From positions 1 to 5,041 of the forward strand of contig JAUWYD010000114.1 in assembly GCA_030616025.1 (NCBI GenBank): a DNA stretch of 5,041 nt. The letters are read 5' to 3'. Below, piece after piece: positions 1-5,041 of this stretch (its first letter is position 1; each line of letters begins with the position of its first letter). The notes under the pieces are model-generated. The model saw nothing but the letters and a program-made list of their open reading frames with translations, ran no database searches and was not told the origin of the DNA. Position numbers and translations under genes: made by a program. The stretch is from Chloroflexota bacterium (GTDB lineage Bacteria > Chloroflexota > Anaerolineae > UBA7937 > B3-Chlor).

Positions 1-437
1 TCGTTGGCAACGAGCAGTTCGGAGATGATGGGAAATACCTGCTCCGACCAGCCCAGAATGACAGTGTGGCCGGTTTCGATGACCTTCGACCGTCCTTTCC
101 GCAGATCTTCGATCTTGTTGGCAATGCCGGTTGCGAGCAGACCGACTAGAATACTGGTCACAAAGATGCCTGTGAAGGCGATGAACAGCGCGGCTAGACG
201 GAAAGCCCAACTCTCACCTGTCCAGGTGTCTGTGTCCAAGGCCAGCATTAGGTAGGACCACAATTGCTCCGCAAAGCTGGCTTCGGCGGCTATTCGTGTG
301 AGCCAGACAATGGTGGAGATTGCAAGTGTGACTACTATGGTGACCAGCGCCAGCGAGCCAATCATGGCAGCGGTGCCTTTCGACATCAGGTTGTCAAAGG
401 CATAGCGCAGTCGGTCAAGAAGCGAGGGCTCGTTCAT
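1..437 (-). CDS. CASTOR/POLLUX-type ion channel, N-terminal part (cut by left edge)
   Basis: The 145 complete codons seen encode the start of a membrane cation channel with a cytoplasmic regulatory (RCK/TrkA-N-like) domain. Residues 8-20 (DRLRYAFDNLMSK) match the conserved lead-in of bacterial CASTOR/POLLUX homologues. A first hydrophobic helix spans about 23-46. A short pore-loop-like stretch follows at about 55-75, and a second helix at about 79-104 ends in LLATGI. Next come the characteristic KIEDLRKGRSKVIETGH segment (108-124) and the first beta-strand and helix of the Rossmann-like domain (VILGWSEQ, 126-133). No TVGYG potassium filter is present; the loop reads LALDTDTWTGE, as expected for a family that departs from classical K+ channels. 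The ATG at 435-437 is chosen because GGAGG lies 7 bases upstream and the conserved lead-in begins right after it. Full-length relatives are, from memory, several hundred residues long, so most of the regulatory part lies outside the window. The family assignment is from recognised motifs; ion selectivity cannot be judged. Confidence 0.82.
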   Translation of the reverse strand, partial: MNEPSLLDRLRYAFDNLMSKGTAAMIGSLALVTIVVTLAISTIVWLTRIAAEASFAEQLWSYLMLALDTDTWTGESWAFRLAALFIAFTGIFVTSILVGLLATGIANKIEDLRKGRSKVIETGHTVILGWSEQVFPIISELLVAN

Positions 438-444
438 AGTAAAA

Positions 445-449
445 CCTCC
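445..449 (-). promoter_or_regulatory. Shine-Dalgarno site of the channel gene
   Basis: GGAGG on the minus strand, 7 bases before the ATG at 437. It decides the start, because the same frame stays open for 36 more codons upstream (to the TGA at 546-548) without a better-placed initiator. Confidence 0.7.
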
Positions 450-457
450 CAGTATGC

Positions 458-487
458 CTACTTCGACTGTACCAGCAGCAGTTTCAT
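458..487 (-). CDS. Possible 9-residue leader ORF upstream of the channel gene
   Basis: ATG at 485-487 opens a nine-residue frame, MKLLLVQSK, that stops at a TAG (458-460), 20 bases before the channel start. GGAGG at 494-498 sits 6 bases before this ATG, an excellent spacing. It is in a different frame from the channel. It could be a translated leader or couple ribosomes to the next gene. It could equally be a chance ATG behind a purine-rich stretch, since so short an ORF carries no coding signal. Only the ribosome-binding site and position support it. Confidence 0.2.
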   Translation of the reverse strand: MKLLLVQSK

Positions 488-650
488 CACGTTCCTCCAC
501 GAACAATGGATAGCCTACGTGCCGACCTTCCGGGCCGGGTAACTGTCACACGCAGGGGTGGTAACGACATGTGGCTCCGGAAGACCGCTACTTCGCCGGA
601 TGCGTCCCCGTTCATCTGCGGCGCTCCGGGTAGGGCTTCCCGACACAAGG

Positions 651-2123
651 TCATGCGCCGGTCTTGAACGTCAGTCGTCCCTCGACCTTGCTACTGAGGT
701 TTTGATGGGACCTCAGGTACTCTTCCAGCACGTCCAGCACTGATGTCGTAACCACGCGCGACGGCTGAAGCGCCGTCAACTCCTCAGCCGAAAGCCCAAT
801 GTTCGGTGCCGAGTTCTCGTAGTGATACCCCTGCAGGCCGATTGTGTACTGGTCGCCATCTTTGACGGCTTGGTCATTGATGGTTAGTGTTTCCAGGTCT
901 TTCGCGGCATCTACATAGACGGCCTTGACGCCCTTGCTGACCTGGTAGCACTCTCCTTCTCTGTCTCTGTTTTCCGGACGTAGGATGTGCTTGAAGATCT
1001 GTTTGAGTTGTGCCCCGGTGATGGTGAATCTGTACAGCGCGTCATCGAAGGGGAAGATGGCGGTGTAGTCCCCCAAAGTGACGAGAGGCCCTAGCTCGGT
1101 ACCACGGATGGAGCCACTCCCTACAAACATGACGTCAACCTGGGCGCGCTCTGCAAAGATGTCCGCGAACAAGTTGCCCAGCGACGTCTCTTCCTCTCGC
1201 CGTGGGTGCGTTAGCTTCTGCGCCAACCGGCCCATAATCGTGCTGTACTTCCTGTCGACTTCCTCCTTGAGCGAGTCGATGAACTTCTGGAGGTCCCCGT
1301 CGGGCTCTGCGAGAGAGCCATCTACGGGCAGGAGTTGCCACTTCCAGTCCACGATGCTGTTGGTGTCGTCGTCCACCACGATATCGAACCGCCCAATCTG
1401 GTCCGTCCCGGTACCCGCCTGCGCAATCAGAATGTCGTTGACCGAGGCGGGTTGCTCCAGGATCGTATGGGAATGGCCGCCGATGATCATATCCACGCCC
1501 CATTCCGGGTTGAGTAGTGCGGCCAGTTCCTTGTCGGATTCAAAACCGATGTGTGTGAGAAGAACAGTTAGATCGATGTCTTCGTCTTTGTAGGCATTGC
1601 AGATCTTGCCCACCTCGCGGCTCGCCTCCTCCAGTGAGATGAAGGTGCCAACTAGCCTGTCCATCTTCAGCGACTGGAGGACAGCTTCGGTGAGGATGCC
1701 GATGAACATGATGTCAAACCCGGCCACATTGAGGATGAGGTATGGTTGCATCAGCCGCTTGCTGTACTTCGCGATGTACATGTTGGCGTTCACGATGGGG
1801 AAATTGGCCATCTTTTCGAGGAATAGCAAGTGAGGCAAGCCGTAGTCGATCTCATGGTTCCCCAACGTGACCACGTCGGGCGCAATGTAGTTCATGATCT
1901 CTATCGTAGAAATACCTTTGAATTCGGAATCGATCAGTGATCCTTGCACCATGTCCCCAGAGATGACGTACAGGACGTTCTCCTCTTCTCTTCGAACCTG
2001 GTTGACATAGCCCGAGAGTAGTGCGAGCCCCCCGATGAGGTTGCCTTCAGCGCCCTGGACTTCTGCCAGGAAATCTCCGTGCATGTCGTTGGAATGCAGG
2101 ATTGTAAACTCCTTGGTCTTCAT
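651..2123 (-). CDS. Cytosolic 5'-nucleotidase / UshA-family metallophosphoesterase
   Basis: A 490-residue two-domain phosphoesterase predicted to remove phosphate from nucleotides or split related phosphoesters using two metal ions. The N-terminal calcineurin-like domain (about 5-250) shows the ordered metal motifs: HSNDMHG (10-16; D13, H15), SGDMVQG (55-61; D57), LGNHEIDYG (87-95; N89, H90, with D93 next to the catalytic His), LTHIGF (189-194; H191) and GGHSHT (215-220; H217, H219). The C-terminal 5'-nucleotidase domain (about 295-485) shows SLGNLFADIF (314-323), GSGSIRG (335-341), FPFDD (357-361) and YQVSKGVK (393-400). There is no signal peptide: the protein begins MKTKEFTILHSND, so unlike periplasmic UshA it should stay in the cytosol, as in the shorter Bacillus YunD type. 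The start is supported by AAGGAG at 2132-2137, 8 bases before the ATG. It has its own predicted promoter upstream. Substrate (NMPs, UDP-sugars, NAD-derived or other) is not fixed by the sequence. Confidence 0.9.
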   Translation of the reverse strand: MKTKEFTILHSNDMHGDFLAEVQGAEGNLIGGLALLSGYVNQVRREEENVLYVISGDMVQGSLIDSEFKGISTIEIMNYIAPDVVTLGNHEIDYGLPHLLFLEKMANFPIVNANMYIAKYSKRLMQPYLILNVAGFDIMFIGILTEAVLQSLKMDRLVGTFISLEEASREVGKICNAYKDEDIDLTVLLTHIGFESDKELAALLNPEWGVDMIIGGHSHTILEQPASVNDILIAQAGTGTDQIGRFDIVVDDDTNSIVDWKWQLLPVDGSLAEPDGDLQKFIDSLKEEVDRKYSTIMGRLAQKLTHPRREEETSLGNLFADIFAERAQVDVMFVGSGSIRGTELGPLVTLGDYTAIFPFDDALYRFTITGAQLKQIFKHILRPENRDREGECYQVSKGVKAVYVDAAKDLETLTINDQAVKDGDQYTIGLQGYHYENSAPNIGLSAEELTALQPSRVVTTSVLDVLEEYLRSHQNLSSKVEGRLTFKTGA

Positions 2124-2159
2124 CTTATCAGCTCCTTGTCATTAGAGTGCAGCGCGGTG

Positions 2160-2256
2160 CTGTCTCGGCACATGGACAGACGGTGACACAAAAGAGACCC
2201 AACTCCTAGCGATACCCTGCTCCCGCAATATGCCTGGGGCTCACTGGGGTGGGTCT
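2160..2256 (-). promoter_or_regulatory. Possible structured 5' leader of the nucleotidase mRNA
   Basis: Within the predicted leader, AGACCCA (2250-2256) can pair with TGGGTCT (2195-2201) as a 7-bp stem closing about 48 bases. CTTTTGTG follows the stem directly. A second hairpin, CTGTC/GACAG (2175-2179 with 2160-2164, 10-base loop), lies nearer the gene. The closed section contains two CCCCAG repeats and a GCA-TAT-TGC mini-hairpin. It matches no riboswitch class I recognise. The arrangement could be an attenuator-like leader or chance pairing in GC-rich DNA. Confidence 0.22.
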
Positions 2257-2285
2257 GACGAAACTCCGCCGCAGGAATGGTGACT

Positions 2286-2314
2286 ATGATAACCTACCGT
2301 TCGATCCTTCGCAA
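2286..2314 (-). promoter_or_regulatory. Sigma70-type promoter for the nucleotidase gene
   Basis: On the minus strand the -35 box TTGCGA (2309-2314, 4 of 6 matches to TTGACA) and the -10 box TATCAT (2286-2291, 5 of 6 matches to TATAAT) are separated by exactly 17 bases. Transcription would start near 2279, giving a leader of about 155 bases before the ATG at 2123. This was found by eye, and a chance match in a 305-base gap is possible. Confidence 0.5.
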
Positions 2315-2428
2315 GTCGCTCGATGTGCCAGGTTGCCCGATGTCGAGAAGGGTGGGGGAACGAGATCGACTGCCCTGCGAATACGTCACCCAGCCGTTTC
2401 GGGTCAGGGTTTCGGATAAGACGCCTCC

Positions 2429-4108
2429 TCAGATAATGACGGGTTCCCGGTACTCGCCGAAGACCTCTCTCAGGATCCCGCAAATCTCGCCCAATGTGCC
2501 ATAGGCTCGCACCGCAGCGAGGATATGGGGCATCAGGTTCCCATTGCCCTCGGCTGCCTGGCGCACGGCCTCCAACCGCCTCTTGACCTCCTCGCTGTCC
2601 CGCTCCTTTCTCAGCCTGTTGAGGCGGTCCACCTGTCGTTGGTATCCCTCGGGGTCCATGCGGAGCAGAGGTACGGTCAACCGTTCATCCAGCCGGTATG
2701 CGTTCACGCCCACGATGGTGCGCTGCCCAGTATCAATCTCCCGGTGATGCCGATAGGCACTCTGGGCAATCTCCTTCTGGAAATAGCCTGCTTCGATGGC
2801 AGGTATCACGCCGCCCAGCTCGTCGATCTTGGCAAAGATCTCGTAGGTCTCCTTCTCCATGCGGTTGGTGAGGGTCTCTACCAGGTAACTGCCACCCAGC
2901 GGGTCGATGGAATTGGAGACCCCACTCTCGTGGTCGATGATCTGCTGGGTCCGGAGGGCGATGCGCGCTGCCAACTCACTGGGCAGGGCCAGAGCCTCGT
3001 CCATGGAGTTGGTATGCAGGGACTGGGTACCTCCCAGAACGGCCGCCAGCGCCTGGATTGCCACCCGAGCCACGTTGTTTTCGGGCTGCTGGGCGGTGAG
3101 AGTGACCCCGGCCGTCTGAGTGTGGAAACGCAACCACCGGGAACGCGGGTTCTTGGCCTTGAACCGTTCACGCATCTCCCGCGACCAAACACGGCGCGCA
3201 GCTCGGTATTTGGCAATCTCCTCAAAGAAATCGTTGTGGGCGTTGAAGAAGAATGAGAGGCGGGGAGCGAAGTCATCGACGTCCAGCCCGCGCTCCTTGG
3301 CGGCCTCGACATAGGCCAGCCCGTCGGCCAGGGTGAAGGCCAGCTCCTGAACCGCTGTGGCACCTGCCTCCCGGATGTGGTAGCCGCTGATGGAGATGGT
3401 GTTCCAACGGGGGAGATACTTGGAACCGTATTCGAAGGTGTCGACGATCAGACGCAGGGATGGTTTGGGCGGGAAGATGTAGGACTTCTGGGCGATGTAC
3501 TCCTTCAGGATGTCGTTCTGTATGGTACCGCCCAGCTTCTCCTGAGGGACGCCCTGTTTCTCCGCTGCGCTGATATACATGGCCCAAATGATGGCCGCGG
3601 GTCCATTTATGGTCATGGAGGTGGTGACCTCACCCATGGGGATGCCATCGAATAGAATCTCCATGTCCTTCATGGAGGAGACAGCCACTCCGCACTTGCC
3701 GAACTCCCCAATCGCTTCGGGGTCATCAGTATCGTAGCCGTATAGCGTTGGATAGTCGAAGGCTACGGAGAGACCAGTCTCACCGTGCTCCCGAAGGTAC
3801 TTGAAGCGAGCGTTGGTCTCCTCCGCGGTACCATAGCCCGCGAACATGCGCATGGTCCAGGGCCGCCCCCTGTACATCGTGGGGTGAACGCCTCTGGTAA
3901 ACGGGTATTCGCCAGGCATACCCAGGTCTCGCTCGTAGTCAAAGTCCGCGATGTCCAAGGGCGTGTAGAGCCGCTGCACCTCCTTCCCGGAGACGGTTGC
4001 GAACTTCTCTCTGCGCTCGGGGTGCTGGGACAAGCGTTGCTGCAGGGTGGTTTCCCCCCAGCGCTCGTAGCTGTCGCGGATGGTCTCAAGTTTCTCCTTG
4101 TCGAACAT
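2429..4108 (-). CDS. B12-dependent acyl-CoA mutase large subunit, isobutyryl-CoA mutase-like
   Basis: A 559-residue TIM-barrel subunit of the methylmalonyl-CoA mutase superfamily, which moves a carbon group between neighbouring carbons of an acyl-CoA by an adenosylcobalamin radical mechanism in the cytosol. Visible family motifs: RPWTMRMFAGYGTAEETN (82-99), TGLSVAFDYPT (111-121), TTSMTINGPAA (162-172), TIQNDILKEY (195-204), SISGYHIREAGAT (239-251, catalytic H244), LSFFFNAHNDFFEEIAKYR (284-302), RFHTQTAG (327-334), LGGTQSLHTNSMDEALALP (358-376) and DPLGGSY (402-408). It ends after the barrel and linker, so the B12-binding domain (DxHxxG) must come from a separate small subunit, which is absent from the window. 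Numbering coincides with the Propionibacterium enzyme: F89 and Q207 replace the methylmalonyl-CoA-binding Y89 and R207, the pattern of isobutyryl-CoA mutase. AGGAGAGG (4112-4119) ends 3 bases before the ATG and supports this start. It follows the adenosyltransferase gene by 12 bases. The superfamily is certain; the substrate is inferred. Confidence 0.93.
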   Translation of the reverse strand: MFDKEKLETIRDSYERWGETTLQQRLSQHPERREKFATVSGKEVQRLYTPLDIADFDYERDLGMPGEYPFTRGVHPTMYRGRPWTMRMFAGYGTAEETNARFKYLREHGETGLSVAFDYPTLYGYDTDDPEAIGEFGKCGVAVSSMKDMEILFDGIPMGEVTTSMTINGPAAIIWAMYISAAEKQGVPQEKLGGTIQNDILKEYIAQKSYIFPPKPSLRLIVDTFEYGSKYLPRWNTISISGYHIREAGATAVQELAFTLADGLAYVEAAKERGLDVDDFAPRLSFFFNAHNDFFEEIAKYRAARRVWSREMRERFKAKNPRSRWLRFHTQTAGVTLTAQQPENNVARVAIQALAAVLGGTQSLHTNSMDEALALPSELAARIALRTQQIIDHESGVSNSIDPLGGSYLVETLTNRMEKETYEIFAKIDELGGVIPAIEAGYFQKEIAQSAYRHHREIDTGQRTIVGVNAYRLDERLTVPLLRMDPEGYQRQVDRLNRLRKERDSEEVKRRLEAVRQAAEGNGNLMPHILAAVRAYGTLGEICGILREVFGEYREPVII

Positions 4109-4111
4109 CTG

Positions 4112-4119
4112 CCTCTCCT
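4112..4119 (-). promoter_or_regulatory. Shine-Dalgarno site of the mutase gene
   Basis: AGGAGAGG on the minus strand lies almost entirely in the 12-base gap after the adenosyltransferase stop (TGA at 4121-4123), just ahead of the mutase ATG. It is the strongest ribosome-binding site in the operon block and fits high mutase translation. Confidence 0.7.
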
Positions 4120-4120
4120 G

Positions 4121-4648
4121 TCAGTAGTCTATTCCTCGGAGGCTGCGGCGACCCTGCTGGTAAGGGTGTTTTATCTCCCGCATCTCCGTGACCAGGTCAG
4201 CCCTGGCGATGACTTCGGGATGAGCGTACCGGCCTGTCAATATCAATTCTACCTCTTCTGGCTTCTCATCTAGAAGGGACAGGAGGTCTTCCGGCTGTAC
4301 CAACTTCCACTCCAGAGCCACGTTCACCTCGTCCAGAACGACCAGATCGTACTCTCGGCTCATCACTATCTCCCGACCGTGAGCCAGTGCGTCTTCGGCC
4401 ATACGGATGTCAACGGGCTCAGGGTTCTCCTTCTTGACAAAATCCGGGCGGCCGAATTGCGTGATGGTGATATTGGGGTGCTGTCCCACCGTGTCCAGTT
4501 CGCCGTAGTGGGGCCAGCCTTTCATGAACTGCACGATGTAGACCTTTAACCCATGCCCCGCGGCGCGCATGGCCTGGCCCATCGCAGCCGTGGTCTTGCC
4601 CTTTCCAGTACCTGTATAGATGCGTACGAGACCCTTGTTTGACGCCAT
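4121..4648 (-). CDS. cobO: Cob(I)yrinic acid a,c-diamide / cob(I)alamin adenosyltransferase
   Basis: A 175-residue CobO/BtuR-family (CobA-type) enzyme that transfers the adenosyl group of ATP to reduced cobalt(I) corrinoids, forming adenosylcobalamin. The P-loop YTGTGKGKTTAAMG is at 11-24 (Walker A GTGKGKTT, 13-20). It is followed by VYIVQFMKG (36-44), the Walker B-like DLVVLDEVN (101-109), LILTGR (135-140) and the family C-terminus HPYQQGRRSLRGIDY (161-175). Length is typical of the short bacterial form. The ATG at 4646-4648 is chosen because family members begin a few residues before the KGLVxxYTG strand. An in-frame GTG at 4694-4696 would add 16 atypical residues that overlap the upstream gene. 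No clear Shine-Dalgarno precedes the ATG, and the upstream gene ends 5 bases before it, which suggests translational coupling. The product is the mutase cofactor, consistent with the downstream neighbour. Confidence 0.93.
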   Translation of the reverse strand: MASNKGLVRIYTGTGKGKTTAAMGQAMRAAGHGLKVYIVQFMKGWPHYGELDTVGQHPNITITQFGRPDFVKKENPEPVDIRMAEDALAHGREIVMSREYDLVVLDEVNVALEWKLVQPEDLLSLLDEKPEEVELILTGRYAHPEVIARADLVTEMREIKHPYQQGRRSLRGIDY

Positions 4649-4653
4649 AACTG

Positions 4654-5041
4654 TTACTGCTGCCTGAAAGTGATGCCCCTCAGTAGGTCGCGGCACTCGG
4701 CCACAATCTGCTTCCCCATGGTCACTTGGTTACCACGCCGATCATCATAGCAGGGATAGATGTAGAACCTGGCGCACGTAGCTTTGCATTCGGCGAAATA
4801 GCGCATCCAAAACTCGCCTTCATAGCGCAAGGGGTGGAAGTCATCCACCTCATGTGAAGCCGATGAGGGAACCACTCCGTACACCCTCCTGCCCAGCTGG
4901 CTGCTCTCTGGAGCGGTGCCGCGGTGATAGGCCGACCAGGTATCCGCCTGCCCGGAAATCCTCCACCACGACGAGCCCTCAATCTCGCTTCGATCCCCCC
5001 TGAGTTCGCCTTTGAGTTTGACCGCGTTGCCGCCGGGGAAC
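4654..5041 (-). CDS. Unrecognised protein, C-terminal 128 residues (cut by right edge)
   Basis: The reading frame is open from the right edge (first complete codon at 5040) to a TAA at 4654-4656, so the true start lies outside the window; the in-frame GTG at 4884 is internal. Visible residues begin FPGGNAVKLKGELRGDRSE. A Trp/Ser-rich stretch (EGSSWWRISG) and HRGTAPESSQLGRR follow. Then comes a more ordered end with SHEVDDFHPLRYEGEFWMRYF and a Cys pattern CKATCARFYIYPC (C-x3-C-x7-C), closing with AECRDLLRGITFRQQ. No signal peptide or membrane segment is visible in this part. I do not recognise a family. The 5-base gap to the adenosyltransferase and the shared strand suggest co-transcription with the B12/mutase genes. 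The frame is preferred over the overlapping one because it runs unbroken to the edge and ends neatly at the next gene. Confidence 0.7.
   Translation of the reverse strand, partial: FPGGNAVKLKGELRGDRSEIEGSSWWRISGQADTWSAYHRGTAPESSQLGRRVYGVVPSSASHEVDDFHPLRYEGEFWMRYFAECKATCARFYIYPCYDDRRGNQVTMGKQIVAECRDLLRGITFRQQ

Larger units (their letters stand above)
438..650. other. Intergenic region between nucleotidase and channel genes
   Basis: This 213-base gap between two minus-strand genes holds no recognisable conserved gene. On the minus strand a hairpin with TCCGG/CCGGA arms at 576-580 and 596-600 can be extended by AAG/CTT across a two-base bulge. It has no following run of T, so it is not a convincing intrinsic terminator. 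No promoter with both good -35 and -10 boxes was found, so it is open whether the channel is read from its own promoter or through from the nucleotidase gene. Confidence 0.5.
2124..2428. other. Intergenic region between mutase and nucleotidase genes
   Basis: This 305-base gap has no convincing gene. In the direction of transcription it first contains a stretch with a 7-base direct repeat (GTTTCGG at 2396-2402 and 2409-2415 on the plus strand, 13-base pitch) and a weak GTCGA/TCGAC inverted repeat near 2342-2370, then a sigma70-like promoter at 2286-2314, then the leader of the nucleotidase gene. No strong intrinsic terminator with a T-run is seen after the mutase stop codon. Confidence 0.6.

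Noticed and set aside
264..542. Plus-strand open frame of 92 codons at the left end
   Set aside because: The first part is antisense to the channel N-terminus, whose minus-strand translation shows clear family motifs; the remainder is compositionally odd and unsupported.
576..600. Hairpin after the nucleotidase gene as an intrinsic terminator
   Set aside because: The stem is bulged and no T-run follows it in the direction of transcription.
1078..1593. Plus-strand open frame of 171 codons opposite the nucleotidase
   Set aside because: The Ser/Arg/Met-rich, low-complexity translation is typical of an antisense shadow, and the minus strand carries a full set of metallophosphoesterase motifs here.
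2241..2483. Minus-strand open frame of 80 codons in the mutase/nucleotidase gap
   Set aside because: It begins inside the mutase gene in another frame, its translation is Arg/His/Pro-rich without motifs, and it overlaps the predicted promoter.
2525..3256. Long plus-strand open frame (243 codons) opposite the mutase
   Set aside because: It lies entirely antisense to a strongly conserved enzyme, its translation resembles no family, and it is explained by the codon bias of the minus-strand gene.
3785..4273. Plus-strand open frame of 162 codons across the mutase/adenosyltransferase junction
   Set aside because: It is antisense to both genes and to their junction with its ribosome-binding site; no recognisable domain.
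4649..4696. Upstream GTG start that would lengthen the adenosyltransferase by 16 residues
   Set aside because: The extra residues do not resemble family N-termini, lack a Shine-Dalgarno site and would overlap the upstream gene; the ATG at 4648 fits the family better.
4722..4982. Alternative minus-strand frame of 86 codons over the unrecognised gene
   Set aside because: It is rich in Arg, Gly and Pro like an out-of-frame reading. The competing frame runs unbroken from the edge and stops 5 bases before the next gene.

Overview
The window is a compact bacterial segment in which every supportable gene lies on the minus strand. Read in the direction of transcription (right to left), the order is: the C-terminal part of an unrecognised protein (cut by the right edge), a cobalamin adenosyltransferase (CobO/BtuR family), the large subunit of a coenzyme B12-dependent acyl-CoA mutase, a cytosolic 5'-nucleotidase/UshA-type metallophosphoesterase, and the N-terminal part of a CASTOR/POLLUX-type ion channel (cut by the left edge). 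There are no tRNA or rRNA genes, CRISPR arrays, transposases or long repeats.

The first three genes form a tight operon-like block (5-base gap, then 12-base gap). The adenosyltransferase makes adenosylcobalamin, the cofactor used by the mutase immediately downstream, so the pairing makes functional sense. The mutase has only the TIM-barrel, substrate-binding part (559 aa). The separate B12-binding small subunit that it needs is not encoded here. Its substrate-pocket residues are F89 and Q207, not the Y89 and R207 of methylmalonyl-CoA mutase, which points to isobutyryl-CoA/butyryl-CoA (or a related non-carboxylated acyl-CoA) as the substrate. This is the most notable observation in the window.

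A 305-base gap separates the mutase from the nucleotidase. It contains a good sigma70-type promoter and a roughly 155-nt leader with a possible long-range stem, so the nucleotidase is probably transcribed independently. A further 213-base gap leads to the channel gene, which has a clear Shine-Dalgarno sequence and runs off the left edge.

The organism appears to be a bacterium with moderately high G+C (about mid-50s percent by eye). Split-subunit acyl-CoA mutases with this sequence style and CASTOR/POLLUX-like channels would fit Chloroflexota or a neighbouring anaerobic lineage, but this is an inference from recalled family resemblance and was not tested by search.
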